From: Liolophura sinensis
Taxonomy: Eukaryota; Mollusca; Polyplacophora; Chitonida; Chitonidae
Length of the DNA: 64,000 bases
NCBI RefSeq assembly: GCF_032854445.1
Contig: NC_088296.1
Coordinates: 14,048,706 to 14,112,705 of the forward strand
Direction: 5' to 3'
Below the pieces are notes generated by a model, which did not search any database, had not been told where the DNA came from, and saw only the letters and a program-made list of their open reading frames with translations. The number at the start of each line of letters is the position of its first letter. Position 1 is the stretch's first letter. A program made the translations under genes and the position numbers. This document shows, one piece after another, positions 13,101 to 24,600 of the stretch.

Positions 13101-16100
13101 ACTATGCATCAACGATGCAGAGTATTTTGCACTGTTTTAATGGTATTGTATGTTAAATGTGTTGGAACACAGCAGTTTGAGTAATTCTAGAACAGTGTCG
13201 TTTAATAAACTGCAACTCGATTGATGTATTTTTTTTACACAATTCTACTTATATTGCCTGTAGTCTGTCGTAAGGCCACATTTCAGCGGTAATGTGTGGC
13301 CATTTCCTAACTATCTACATTAAGACCTATATTTGGGAGTGTTAATAAGTATTTTTATCTTCAGCAACGGCGTTTCTCCAATCACCCTGAGTGTCAGTAC
13401 CCTTACAGGACATTTCCGTTACACAGCTTCGAACACACCCATTCCCGACGGCGCAGTTCTGAACATTGGGGATGACATATCATTTTATATCCCGAGACCA
13501 GGTGAGTATATATGCGATTTTGCGAAAACGGAGAAGACATAAGGAGGACAAACCCACCTGTACGCACGTGAGTCACACATAACAAAGGAGAATAGGAATG
13601 TGAAGAAAAAAAAAAGGAAATTCGAAAGCATATGCATTTGTAATTTCTGGAAATCGCAATTTCTTAAGTTTTGATACTTTGTGGGTTAGTGTGTCAGTCA
13701 TTTTATTTTTACAGTGGAAAATGCACCATTGCCTACCAGTCACACAACTGGTCAGACATTTTTTGCGCGTAGGTGTCGTCCAGTAATGAACCATTAAAAT
13801 CATGGGAAAAGCTTGTGTTATTCAGATATTAGTATAGTTGTAACGCCCGGTGTGTGGTCTTTCGCCAATGCATTAATAGAAAAGACACGATATTTTATAA
13901 TCCGAGTTATTTAGAAACAGATAACAGACCTATAAGTCACAGACCACTTTTTGGACGTGCTCGGCAACTCTATAAATCAACTTTACTCAAGACGTCTTCC
14001 GGATACATGGGATATGCTGTTAGAGCGAAACAACATGATTTTGTGTCTTGAGGACGTCTTTCATCGGTTATGTGCGACAACTTGCCAATTATTTCACACT
14101 GTCTTCGCTTCTCTGGTTTTGTTCTCTTTGCTGTTTGTCTTTAATTATATAAAACGCACGCACACATGATTAAAAGGCAAAATAGGGTTTGAGTGGTGGC
14201 AGTAGTCCTCTTGTTATAGAAGTAACTTACGCCTGACTGGATTAAAATGATATAACATGCCGGCGCTTTTGATCATCTCAAGTTGCGTGATTTTGCTTAC
14301 GATATATGAGATATGCGATATCTCTGTGGGGCAACATCACAAAAATAAAAAAGTTATGCCTTTTAAAATGTTTGTATTTAATTTATTTGGTTGGTGTTAT
14401 ACGCCGTACTTAAGAATATTTCGCTTATACGACGGCAGTCGGCATTATCGTGGGAGGAAACCGGGCAGAGACGCATGGAAACCCACAACCATCCACATGA
14501 AGCCAGCATCAGCTGGACTCATAGCAGCCACTTTGTTAAGAGGATCCTGAGTCATTGCACCGCGCTGGCACACTAACCACGAAGGCCCTAAAGTGTCTTT
14601 AAAACACAAATAAATAATAAAAAATGATATAAATAATATTCTAGCTGTACTGGGAGATTACATGACCGTGACGAATAGTGGACGGATATTTGTGACAATA
14701 AACACGTATGCCGTTCAAATACAGCCCTCCTTGTATATTTTAAACGTAATAACCAAAATCTGATCGCCACGGTATAAGTTAAACATTCTGAAATACTGAG
14801 TTAGCAACAAGCTAATAAATAAGTAAATAAACTGAGAAGTATAGCTGATGTTCATGTTATTGAATTAGACAAACCCTCCGCTAGTACCCTGTCAGGAGAA
14901 CCAAACCATCACAACTATCAATATAGGTGCAAATAGGCCCTAAAATGTGGAAAAAATTAAATTCTGTTATGTAAGACATTATTTCCGATAACTTAATTAA
15001 GGAGGTTCGTACAACGGCAATGTCATAACTGTTTTCTAGTTGCTTAACTCACACACACATATAGATGTATCTAAGCATTTTAAGAAAAATTACTTTATAT
15101 AAATGACACCTATGTCCTGAACCATTATATAGAATATGTACATCTATTGTACCAGTATAGCAAGCTTTATCCCCGGGATACAGCAAGCTTTATTCCGGCA
15201 AGAGTATCACTGAAGGTCTTTCCTCATATTGTATGCAAAACAATGATTGTAATGAAATGATAACATTTGATAGGAAGTTTCAAATTGGTCACATTGGTTT
15301 TAAATGGTGTAATATGTTAAATGCTGAAAATAGGAGCGCCTATTATATTATACTAAAAATATAAAATATATTTTTGAAAAGTTACCACGCGTTGCTTCCA
15401 AATTTTAACATGATATTACATATATACTATAACGTTACAGAATTTTCTAATTGCAGCACTTTGAAAAAAGTGTTAAGGTAAGGATATATACATGTATATG
15501 AGTGTTCAATTTAAAGGAGTAGGCATGCAAAGTGTATTATTGTTTGTTTTCCTTTTTTACTTAAAGCCGGCGTTGATGATTTCCGTGTGCACACGTGTCA
15601 GATTAACAACCCCCAATCCACACCCATCAGTATCATCGATAGCAATGGGTGAGTTTTCCTGACTGAAAGGCTCAAGAACGTGTGAGATCCAACCACAGGG
15701 CAGAATGTTCATGTTGTTGGACATTCTTCCAGTGGAAGAAGAATTCACTGCAATCTGTGTGGAAATCGGAAGTGACCACATTGCGTTTTTCGTCACGACA
15801 AACATGAAAGGGAGAAGATCCTAAACGGGAAACTGCAAAATTGAAAACACTAAGGTGCAAGCGGAATGTAAGAAAATACAAGGAGAAAACCAATGATGTA
15901 AAGTCGGGTTTTCGGCCATTTCCCAAGTGGGAAGTTAACTTTGGTCTTTTGCTTATAATTAACACCGTGAAAATTTGTCTTTCAGTCGTAAAGACGGCGT
16001 GAAAGGAGACCGTTAAATGTTTCGGACATAGGCATACCTGTGTTAACAAGATGCACAATTTGGATGCTGAAGTTTCCTTCAAATCCATCGAATGTGGATA

Positions 16101-18785
16101 TATTTGTTTCACAACCTTTGCTACATGCTAGTTATTTAATAATAATTATAAAACAGGCATCAGGAAAATGGTCAGCTGTCTTTTACTACCATGAGCGCAA
16201 TTCGATGCTCCCGAGTACTACATATAACTGAAAAAGATTATCTTCCGTGGCTGAGGTGATTGGCGCACCAGCGCAGCGCAATAAAACAGTAGAATCTCAA
16301 GAAGGTGGCCGTTGTGATTTCGAGTCCAGCTAACGCAGGCTTCCTTTCTGGCCGCATGTGAGATGCAGATGGTCTCGGCGTTCCTCGGGCCCTGTTTCCT
16401 CCAGATATAATACTGGCTGCCATCGTATAAGTGCAGGGTGTAAAACACCAATGAAGTATATAAAAAAAATATACTAGTAGTCTAAAAAATCTGTAATCCA
16501 TAAATTCTAATGTCCTTGAGTATCTGTTTCACATGGAATTACCATTTCCTAATACCGTGACAAAAATATTTCTCATGTATCGCAATCTTTATTAAACAGG
16601 TGTCCTGTGAGGTCAAGTTATGGCATGTTCAAAAACATAAGGAAGATTACTACCACTGGATCGGCTGGAGTTTATATCGACATGGAGGCCTTTGCGATGG
16701 AAAACACAAACAACATTGTTATGACCTGTCAAATGACATCATGTGGAGGGAACATATGTGTAAGTCTTATCATATGTACCCTGCATATCATTTCCTTACC
16801 TGTACTAACCACTGCCCTCAATAGCAAGGCATCCTGGATCAGTGATGCGAATGGGGTCGATTCCATTTGAAGTATCCGCCCAGTGTGACGTGAACCGCAT
16901 TGGGAGGTTGGTTTTGCAAAAACATCGTCGACATTTGACCAATCACTCTTCTTTCGTATAACCCATCTCCTCTTCCTTTCCTTATCTTCCGTCCCACCAT
17001 CCTTTTCCTCTTCCTCTTCCTTAGCATCGTCGTTCTCCTCTTCCTTCTCCTACTCTTCCTTCGCATCATCTTTCCCCTCATTCTGCTCCTCTCCTCTCCT
17101 TCCACATCATCGTTCCCTTCCACATCACCCTTCTCTTTCACCTTCTGCTCTTCCGCCTCATGATTTTGTTCCTCGGCCTTTTTTATCCTTGCCCACATCC
17201 TCCTTCTCCTCATGTCCCTTTCCCTTTTTCTTTCTTGTTTGCACCTTAAGATCACGTCCATACGCTGGAGACACTCATTGCGTAATCACTTTTCAAGTAT
17301 TAAATGAAAAGCATTAACAATTGTGAAGCCAACATTCTTATCTTACCAATAAGTGTTAAACATTTTTTCTGCATTGCACTAATCAAATAACAATGAAACA
17401 AATAAATAATGATAAGTTTGATTTTTTTCCTTCAGCCTACCAACATTTGTTCCAGTGATTCTAGCTTTCAAAACATCGGAAGACGTCGTCGAGAGGCTGC
17501 CAGCAATGAGACAGGCGAGGCCACAGCTTCATACAGGATTAGAGTGTCTTTCACCGACCAATGTGAGTATAATATAATTCAGAACGAGTATTGAAAAGAT
17601 CGATGTTTGCCAATTTGTCAATTGGTTATGTTCCTCATTCGAAAGTCATGATATTTAATGAGTAGAGAACAGTACAAACTCATGGGTTACGCTTTTGTGT
17701 AGCAATAACATGTGACGGTATTTATCAGCCAGGAATGGAGGTCTCTTCACTTCTTCGGATAGTTAAAGCGCTGACCTGATGCAGCCTTTAGACGCTTGGC
17801 ACATGAAGTCACTTGTTCGAATGCAACTCTCGGTGTTTCGGATGTGTTTTAAGTCACAAGGTTTGTTAGACGTCTGCTGAAAGTAGGTGCTTTGCTATGG
17901 GCACTTTGGTTTCCCCCGATCAAAACCATGAGCTCGATCACGAGAGACTAAGTGGAAAATACCTGAGTTAGGTGTTAGACACCATTGAGTCAACTAGCGA
18001 ATGCAGATATTTATATTACAGTGGGGAAACCATTATGAATTATATTAATAACTCTATTCTATGGGTTTTAAGTACCGATGTCTCCAAACTTCGCACATGG
18101 TCCTTCAGACGTTTACGGATTAGGTTCTGTTTCAAACCTAGTCAGCAACAAGTCAGTACAAGGATCGGCGGTTATATGTGTATGCTTGAGTTTTAACGTC
18201 GTACTTGACAATTTTTGTCAGGGAATGTGCTGCCGTCACTGAAGTATCATGCCGAAGACACTAGACATAACACCCCACCGAGTCACACTGTATTTACAAT
18301 GCGTCAACCAGCCATCTTTCTTTACATTAACCTCTCCGAGCTGAGTGTCAAGTGAGGCAGCATTAAGGACAATTGTTAGAGCCTATGGTATGACCCGACT
18401 CCGTTTTTTCCAGGTCTCATGATTTCGAGGCAGACGCTCTAACCATTAGGCCACCTGAGCTGTCAGGAGAGGCTATTATATCTGACGATTATTTTATTGA
18501 CTGGTACTAAATATCAGGTCGTTCATGACGTTTTCAAAATAGCAAAACAAAAAGAGAAAAAGGCAAGCAGATTAAAAATAATTTAATCTTTCCACAGGTC
18601 CAGCCCAGAACACCTGCAGCATGCATGCAGCGTTCCTCCCTGTCGCTATTGTGTTCGGTGTCCTGCTACTTGCGGCCATCATGGTAGCTGTCTACCTCTG
18701 CGTCAAGATGTCGAAGACGTCCACACGTGAGAACATGCCAGCCGATTCCCCACCAACCTACTACAATGCAGCAATGAAAGCTTAA
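7119..18785 (+). CDS. Gene A: EGF-ZP single-pass membrane protein, 10 exons
   Basis: Joining ten exons (7119-7167, 7616-7759, 10263-10391, 10985-11205, 12577-12710, 13365-13501, 15567-15648, 16600-16759, 17436-17562, 18598-18785) gives an uninterrupted 456-residue frame; every intron is GT-AG and phases match throughout. Order: signal peptide (about 1-17), EGF-like module C31-C61, a second Cys-rich EGF-like module C75-C106, ZP domain from about V108 to 366, basic cleavage site R368-R371, transmembrane helix about 408-430, and a 26-residue cytoplasmic tail with P446-P-T-Y449. ZP modules are known to polymerise into extracellular filaments or coats after proteolysis near the membrane; that role is inferred here. 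It resembles EGF-ZP proteins such as uromodulin in plan, but no orthology is claimed. It is the upstream member of a tandem pair with gene B. Expression site and partner are unknown. Confidence 0.88.
7616..7759 (+). CDS. Gene A exon 2: EGF-like module 1
   Basis: Acceptor tttcag and donor gtaagt flank 144 nt, phase 1 in and phase 1 out. It encodes residues 17-64 with six cysteines (31, 38, 43, 50, 52, 61) in EGF spacing. It is closely matched by gene B 32185-32328, the same length. Confidence 0.9.
9450..9570. repeat. Minisatellite, about 37-bp unit
   Basis: Three to four units of catggtgtcccgccccttga plus an AT-rich spacer, in gene A intron 2. Confidence 0.75.
9627..9892 (-). mobile_element. 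SINE family 1 with target-site duplication
   Basis: Full element in gene A intron 2, flanked by aaactgaaaaga (9615-9626) and aaactggaaaga (9893-9904), an 11/12 match. It splits an older dispersed repeat. Confidence 0.88.
10263..10391 (+). CDS. Gene A exon 3: EGF-like module 2
   Basis: 129 nt, phase 1 to 1, donor gtatgt. It encodes residues 65-107 with cysteines 75, 77, 83, 92, 94, 103 and 106, and the EGF-type CLPGWTGGDC end. Spacing of the first cysteines is compressed compared with a canonical EGF domain. Gene B has one extra codon here. Confidence 0.88.
10985..11205 (+). CDS. Gene A exon 4: start of ZP domain (ZP-N)
   Basis: 221 nt, phase 1 in and 0 out. It starts VTLQCSSSRMDVVI, the usual ZP-N opening of a beta strand with Cys followed by a small/Met strand. 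Cysteines fall in LQC, RCRQ and SPC. The gene B equivalent is 9 nt shorter, with the deletion near the SSPC segment. Confidence 0.87.
11408..11600. repeat. MITE-like dispersed repeat
   Basis: Contains cataacacaaaccaccaaag and aagaaagtatataaagtac, the best-preserved core of this family; in gene A intron 4. It produces a spurious 69-codon ORF. Confidence 0.7.
12577..12710 (+). CDS. Gene A exon 5: ZP domain
   Basis: 134 nt, phase 0 in and 2 out, acceptor taacag and donor gtaagt. It encodes ANNARCYTLQLRYNS and a CC pair near TLCC. Gene B has 143 nt at the equivalent exon. Confidence 0.87.
13365..13501 (+). CDS. Gene A exon 6: ZP domain linker region
   Basis: 137 nt, phase 2 in and 1 out, acceptor cttcag and donor gtgagt. 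The product contains NGVSPITLS and NIGDDISFYI, both shared with gene B. It has no cysteines, consistent with the ZP-N to ZP-C transition. Confidence 0.86.
14381..14588 (-). mobile_element. SINE family 1, old copy in gene A intron 6
   Basis: Clearly related tail and body (tacgccgtacttaagaatat) with many substitutions and a degraded head. Confidence 0.78.
15567..15648 (+). CDS. Gene A exon 7: ZP-C domain
   Basis: 82 nt, phase 1 in and 2 out, acceptor ttaaag and donor gtgagt. It encodes AGVDDFRVHTCQINNPQ and ISIIDSNG. Related exon copies exist at 41821-41902 (gene B) and 20175-20261 (relic). Confidence 0.85.
15930..16112 (-). repeat. Dispersed repeat with a short frame (type R), fragment
   Basis: Minus-strand translation has a DLKETS-like stretch related to 29780-30180 and 59885-60390. 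Gene A intron 7. Confidence 0.5.
16243..16468 (+). mobile_element. SINE family 1 in gene A intron 7
   Basis: Head ttccgtggctgaggtgattg, body and tail ggtgtaaaacaccaatgaa. The relic copy and gene B intron 7 carry a SINE in the same orientation at the matching place. Confidence 0.8.
16600..16759 (+). CDS. Gene A exon 8: ZP-C domain
   Basis: 160 nt, phase 2 in and 0 out, acceptor aaacag and donor gtaagt. It begins CPVRSSYGMFKN and carries the ZP-C cysteines in VMTCQMTSCGGNIC. A partial copy with a destroyed donor lies at 20675-20769. Confidence 0.87.
16930..17255. repeat. Pyrimidine tract in gene A intron 8
   Basis: About 320 nt of CT-rich imperfect repeats around ctcttccttctc and cgcatcatc. 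The opposite strand gives a false Lys/Arg/Glu-rich ORF. Confidence 0.85.
17436..17562 (+). CDS. Gene A exon 9: furin-type site and C-terminal propeptide
   Basis: 127 nt, phase 0 in and 1 out. It encodes QNIGRRRREAASNETG, with R368-R371 forming a proprotein-convertase-type site between the ZP domain and the membrane, as in many ZP proteins. NET is a potential N-glycosylation site. The hydrophobic ATASYRIRVSFT stretch after it may be the external hydrophobic patch that blocks premature polymerisation. Confidence 0.87.
18218..18466 (-). mobile_element. SINE family 3, tRNA-like head
   Basis: Minus strand begins with caggtggcctaatggttaga and continues through gcgtctgcctcgaaatcatg, a tRNA-like head with box A. 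A related body fragment is at 39630-39810. It lies in gene A intron 9. Confidence 0.6.
18598..18785 (+). CDS. Gene A exon 10: transmembrane helix and tail
   Basis: 188 nt including TAA. It encodes a juxtamembrane CPAQNTC segment, a hydrophobic helix rich in V/L/I/A (about 408-430) and a tail ending NAAMKA. The tail carries PPTY, a consensus for WW-domain proteins such as Nedd4-family ligases. It differs from gene B at 10 of 62 residues. Confidence 0.9.
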
Positions 18786-19276
18786 GTCCATGAGAGAGAT
18801 ACATTTCTTTCTTCAAAGACTTAAATGTCTGTGTTTTTGACTACTGCTTAATTTACAGTTAACATTTTTGGCTTGTAATCTGCTTGATATATTAGTGATA
18901 ACAATGGAAGATAATCATTAATTTTTAATATGATATATTTTATTGCCAAATGCAGTGTGTACGACAAGCAATGTCCGAGATGCAATGTCGATGTGTATAT
19001 GAGAATGCACGTGAGGAAGTGTTTAAACATTTAAACATTAATGTGAAATTTCGACTTACGAATATGAATGACACACCTGCGATTTAAACCTAATTGTTAA
19101 GGTCAAATGTATGATTTCGCCAGCTTTTGTTTTATACATGTATTTGTCTAAACTGTGCACATCTTTCGACCTGCTTTTATTAATACATTTAGAGTAAGTT
19201 GATGGGAAATAATATTAAAAATATATTTAGCAATTGTCATGGTTTTGTCAGAAAATATTTTTGTGGTTAAAAAAAA

Positions 19277-19282
19277 AATAAA
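19277..19282 (+). terminator. Candidate polyadenylation signal of gene A
   Basis: AATAAA inside an A-rich run, about 490 nt after the gene A stop. Position suits a 3' UTR, but A-rich DNA produces this hexamer by chance. Confidence 0.4.
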
Positions 19283-19744
19283 GCCTGCCATTCATTTTGG
19301 TTGTTAATTCGTTTTAAATTTTCAAAAAGTGTAGATGCATACAATGTTTTGTAATAACAACTTTTTAACCTCATTTATCTGTGTTTCATCTCATTTTTTC
19401 TTTCATAGAAAGACAAGTTTTAGACGTACATATATATACACAGTTTTATGTGAATGTATCTTATTAAGATTTAAGTGTTTACCCTTCGTGACTATTCAAA
19501 ACATTTTCCAATTGAAACAGGGTTTTTGATTTCATTATCTGGACTGTAATTTTTATGATTTTAATACATGTGACTTGTTCGCATATCTTTTATTAAAGTA
19601 TATTAGCTTTAAGCGGCTGTTTATTTCTTACGTCTTTTCGCTTAATATCGTTATGTTTAACTAAAATTCAAGATCAAATTGCCTTTACGTTTGTTCTTCT
19701 GTCCCTCATTATGTAATCTTTGATATTCAGAATCTATGTGTGGA

Positions 19745-20110
19745 AACAGACTTTCGTAAACCAGCTCTCAACCGATAAGGACATTCCAGACCCATAATCG
19801 CAAGGCCAGTGGAGAAACAAAGGGAAAAGTAACTCATAAAACAGCACTGCCCTCCACCTACCTAAACAATACCGCTGATTTCAATACCAACACCAGTAAT
19901 CATGAATAATCATAGCTAGCATTGTCATTCAAATAGATAGAGGGCACTATTGTCCCGTGAGTTACAAGATTTGCTTCCCTTTGTAGAGGGCTAGTGAACC
20001 TCATTCCCGAAACGACGTACAACACAAACTATCTCAGTACTAAGAAAGTATATAAAGTACGAATGTCGGACGGAATCATGCAAAGAAATGCAGTCAACAG
20101 TTTTCATTGA
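19745..20110. repeat. MITE-like dispersed repeat
   Basis: Same core (taagaaagtatataaagtac) with an internal insertion; just before the pseudogene relic. Confidence 0.6.
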
Positions 20111-20408
20111 CGTTGCGAAGCATCAGTATTCAAATTGTGTACCATGCTAGCATATAAAATTTGCTTTTTTACATTCAACGTTCCGGATTTTCGGGTCTAC
20201 ATTTGTCAGACAACCACCACCCCCACCCCCTACGCCCATCCCCTTCATCGATGCCAGTGTGTTAGTTTTCCTCACTGAAGTGTGAGGTAGAACATCACGG
20301 GAGATTGTTTATTTTGTTGGGCATTTTCCCAGTGGTAATTCAGTGCTAGGTGTGTACAAATGAAAATTAAATGAGTATAAGTAGATGCTTCAGAACGTTT
20401 GAATTGAA

Positions 20409-20665
20409 AATTGGGTGCCTCCGTGAGTTAGAAGAGGATTACACCAGCGCGGTGCAATGACCCAGGGGCAATACATCAAAGCGGTCGCTGTGAGTTCAAG
20501 TCCAGCACATGCTGGATCCATCTCCGGCCGTACGTGTGAAGGTCTTGCAGAAGCCTGCGGATGGTCGTAGCGTTTCCCCAGGGCTATGCCCGGTTCCTTC
20601 CCACCATAATGCTGGCTGCCATCGTATAAGTCAAATATTTTTGAGAACGGGATAAAACTCAAATT
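20409..20665 (+). mobile_element. SINE family 1 abutting the relic exon 8
   Basis: Nearly full element, head tgcctccgtgagttagaaga and box B-like gagttcaagtcc. Its 3' end lies 10 bp from the truncated exon 8. Confidence 0.82.
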
Positions 20666-20924
20666 TATATAAAACTGGAGTTTATATCGACATAAAGGCC
20701 TTTGGCTTGGGGAACACGAACGAAATTGTTATGGCCTGTCAAATGCAGCCATGTGGACGGAATACACGTATAAGTGTTATAAGTCACATGTACTTTTCAT
20801 ATCATTTCCTTATCTGTACTAACCACTGCCCTCAACAGGCACTCATCCTGGATCAGTGATGCAAATGGGGTCGATTCCCGCCCATGGGACGATAGTCGAC
20901 ATTTGACAAATCACTCCTCTTTCG

Positions 20925-21270
20925 TATCATCATCTCCTTTTCCTCTTCCTTGATATCATCACTCTCTTCCTTAACATAGTTTATCCATCTCCTCTTCCTT
21001 CTGCTCTTCTTTCGCATCATCCTTGCAGTGTTCCTTTGCATCATCTTTTCGTTCTCCTTGACATCATCTTTCTCCTCATTCTGCTCCTCTCCCACTCTTT
21101 CTCATTCTCTTCCCTTCCTCTCCTTCATCTCCATCCTTCTCTCTCTCATCGTCCTTCTTCACTATCTCTATCTGCTCCTCCGCCTCATCATTTTCTTCCT
21201 CGGCCTTTTTTTCCCTCGTCCGAATCCTTCCCTGCCTCATCTTGATCTTTTCCCTCTGTTTTTTCCTTAA
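20925..21270. repeat. Pyrimidine tract in relic intron 8
   Basis: Same kind of tract at the same place in the broken third copy; spurious ORFs on both strands. Confidence 0.85.
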
Positions 21271-21480
21271 AAGGGATTGTGCCACATTCACCCGCTAAAA
21301 AAAATTAATGGTACACTCACTTTTACCAAGTATTAAATGAACATTAACTCTAACAACATTTTTATCTTACCAACTGTCAAATATTTTTCTCCAATGCACT
21401 GATCAATAAACAATCAAACAAATAAATAATGGGAAGGGTTTTTTGGTTTAGCTTCTGAATCTTTCTGCCATAAAAGAACA

Positions 21481-23082
21481 TTAGTCCGCTTTCTTTACTC
21501 GAAATCCAAGTCTGTCTACAGTGATAGAAACCTAAAGATACCTTGAAGAAATATATAGTACGGGAACGTTATGCCACAGGTGTTTTGCGAAACCCACGCA
21601 GGGTCTTTTCCATTTACTTCTTACCTGCTTTTCAGGAATAAAGCATACGTACACTTAATCCATGTAATAAAGAGAAGGAAACATTTTCTTGTGCTATATC
21701 TTCTTCGAAAAGGCCCATTTTTTCGCTACAGATGATAGATTGCATAGATTTTTTAAGTATTAAAAGCCTTTATCTGAGCCATTGCATAAGTCATATGCGG
21801 GTCTGGATGGATGAACTTTTCGTCTGGGCGCAAATCCTCTTCAAACGGCCAGAAGTAAATCAGGGGTAGAACTTAATTTCTAAAATTGTAGTTTTCTTAA
21901 AGACAATCACTGAGTGTAAAGGAATATTATTTGTTTTACGACATGTGCTCAGTAAGGCGAATTGTATCGCGCTAAAGCCCATACATTTCGCTTGCACGTG
22001 ATCCATTTTGCTGTATGAAGTTTGTCGAGGCTGATCAGCTGTCTACTTGTGACGTCACGCGATCCTTACCATGCTCTGCAGGCGAGTTCGGCTACGTTCG
22101 GTCGGCAAGTGCAAAGCGCACATGCAATTGTCACCCAAGCAGCTCATGTTCGTCTTGTTATTATTTTTACACCCATGGTATGAATTGGTGTAGTGAATCA
22201 TTACCACTGAAATCACACTTTAAACGAGAGTTTTTCTCCTACTAGAAGTTTTGAAATGGTGAAAATAAACAATTTCTGTTTTCTGTCCAGGACATTTGTT
22301 TAAGCACCATATTTATATAGTTATATCTAGTTAGGCTTAAACAACATTGATATATATGACGTTCAATAATTTATCTGTTAAACTGTGTTGTAATATAGGA
22401 GTGATATATATATATTTTTTTATAAAATTGTAGATACCTATCTCTATTTTTTTCTCACATTTGCATTATATACTTACATTATATGACATAAAATTCACAA
22501 CATTATAGACCCTGACAAAATTGTTATCTAAAAAGAATTAGTTTAAAATGCACCCGTACAATTACACGGATATATGACGCCTTATGAGTGATGAAGAACA
22601 TGGTCCCACAATATTTCCTGCCTACGCACGACGGTCCGAAGCTGCGTAAAAAAAAACACATCCTTCTCTACTGTTACCCTGCCATTCTTGTTAATTGCGA
22701 TGATTGGTACTTGTTGCTGCATCCCCGGAATTTATGCGTCAAAACCGACACTCGTATAACAGCAATCAACCAACATGGATATTCCAGCAGAATGACAGCA
22801 TGACGCTTGTTCTCCGTGACAGGATATAGGGCCTACGAGAAAAGTGCCTGCGGTGGAACCTGGCGGACCTCTGGCTTTACTCTAAGAAAATCTAAGTAGA
22901 GCGTTCTGTAGCTCTACCTCGTAGTGTAGAGGTTTCTGGAGCTAGGGTAAATGCGTCTACGTGTATGACGCTTTTATCAATTTTAAATTCACTGCTAAAC
23001 CCCGTTTTTTTTTCATTCAAACACCATCTACATGCATAACAGAGGTGAGAGGTCGAATGGAAACTGAATAGTATCAAATAAG
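21481..23082. other. Intergenic, nothing recognised
   Basis: AT-rich DNA between the relic copy and the second duplicated segment. Small ORFs at 22015 and 22588 have no recognised domain or splice context. Confidence 0.6.
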
Positions 23083-23475
23083 CCCATGATGGATTGATCG
23101 CTCTCACACTAAACTGTATTTGCATTACAAAAAGCGTTAGATTTACATATCATACAGTGTAAACGCAGTATTATGCTGCATGAAAGTAATTTCTGCTCTC
23201 GACCCCGTTTATGGACGTTTTCATTTATTAATATGAATGATTACTTGACTTGCAAGCATATGTTTTATAAAGAGGGAGTTTCAAACGCGGTTTTTTAAGT
23301 CTAAGCAGACTTCTTCTATTCTATTCTGTGAACTTATAAACGTTTACATTCACGTGGAAGATCAGTTGGGTGATGTCAGTTTTTGAAATGCTAATGCGGG
23401 TCGATAGGATCCGCCTTTTGCGTGGTTATGACCCAAGCCAGTGGGCCACAAGTTTACAAAGGAATCATGCTCTCG

Positions 23476-23625
23476 TGCAAGTCTCGATCATATCGAGACT
23501 CTGATGCAAACCTCGGCCATCTTTAAACCACGGCCTGGTGCAAGTCTCGGCCATACAGAAACCACGGTCTCATGCAAGTCTCGGCTATATTGAACCCAAG
23601 TTCTGGCCCAGATCTTTGACATACA
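23476..23625. repeat. Minisatellite, about 35-bp unit (copy B)
   Basis: Repeats of caagtctcggccatacagaa followed by accacg, collinear with the array at 714-870. Confidence 0.75.
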
Positions 23626-24089
23626 GTAAACTGCTTTACAAGACTATGCTTCAGTCTTAGTTAATTGATGATAATTTTACAAGATGGCGGGGGATTGACA
23701 CCAGTGTCCCTGTTTTCTATAGCTCTCAAGATACTTGAGACATCTTCGTAAAACATTTATATTCTATCGCTGTTGTGAAGTAAACTCGAACCACCAGGTT
23801 AACCGCTTTGAAATTATCCCTGCCAGGCTTTGAGTGAAAGTGAGCTTGTAATAAAGAACACTACAACAAGGAGCGCAAAATGTATATGGCAGGAAAGACA
23901 GTTGTATAACTCGCGGATGGACACACGTCGCCAGTGAATCAGACATTTTGTCAGTTTACCTCAGTAAGGGTTTAATTCTATCTGCTCATATAAAATGGCT
24001 AGACAACTAACACTTCAACAGAAGTCATATTTGCAATTCATTTGGCGTCACTGGTTCAAATTGTTCTGTAGTAAGCAAAAACTAGCCTG

Positions 24090-24240
24090 TCAAAGTTATT
24101 CCATCATACTCCTTCTCTCCAAGTTTCTTAACTTTTTACAATGGGTATAATTCTCTTGTAAGCAAATATGGACAGTGTGTCCAGATTCTCTTGCGCTCTG
24201 CTTTATGACTGTGTCTAATTCCGCTTAACCCTGGGCGAGG
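24090..24240 (+). repeat. Dispersed repeat type R, 3' fragment
   Basis: Shares aattctcttgtaag and atatggacag with 30080-30110 and neighbouring blocks. Confidence 0.5.
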
Positions 24241-24404
24241 TGCCAAATATTCATTAATCATGTTTAATTAAATCACTATCGTAAATATATTAACAGTTGC
24301 AATCAAAGCGCATCTGAGATACATATTTCTTTACCGATAACTTGCATGATACATGATTTGAATACTGATTTCACCAGAACATACCGTGCGTCTTTCCAAC
24401 TTTA

Positions 24405-24600
24405 TTAAAAACTGTTGGGTACTTCTTCCGTGTATGATTGCGTCCAAATTTCGCATTTTATATACTTTCTTAACTCTTTGGTGGTTTGTGTTAAACGTCG
24501 TTTCGGGAACCTGCCTTGCGATTTTTGATCTGTGACGTTATTATTGGTTGAAGGCCGGTATACAAATGTCTGTTTCGACGCATAGGTTTATTGCAACTGT
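24405..24600. repeat. MITE-like dispersed repeat, inverted
   Basis: Reverse orientation core tttatatactttcttaactc and tttggtggtttgtgtt. Confidence 0.68.

Larger units (their letters stand above)
20175..21480 (+). pseudogene. Relic of a third EGF-ZP gene copy (exons 7, 8, trace of 9)
   Basis: 20175-20261 matches exon 7 (AACGTTCAGGATTTCCGG-like start) but the acceptor ag is replaced by att and the donor gtgag by gttag; the frame is also shifted. 20675-20769 matches the 3' part of exon 8 and still reads GVYIDIKAF and NEIVMACQMQPCG, but its donor is at instead of gt and its last Cys is Arg. About 190 bp containing the exon 8 acceptor and the first ~70 nt of the exon are missing, joining a SINE (20409-20665) directly to the exon. 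The following pyrimidine tract and the AT-rich intron end copy intron 8. A weak exon 9 remnant may start near 21452. It cannot make the ZP-C domain. Confidence 0.85.

Noticed and set aside
15672-16112. 146-codon minus-strand ORF
   Set aside because: It overlaps a repeat fragment and runs antisense across the intron after exon 7; no domain.
16839-17261. 140-codon minus-strand ORF rich in Lys, Arg and Glu
   Set aside because: It is the purine strand of an intronic CT-rich tract; the same false ORF type occurs at 21076-21291 and 20853-21095.
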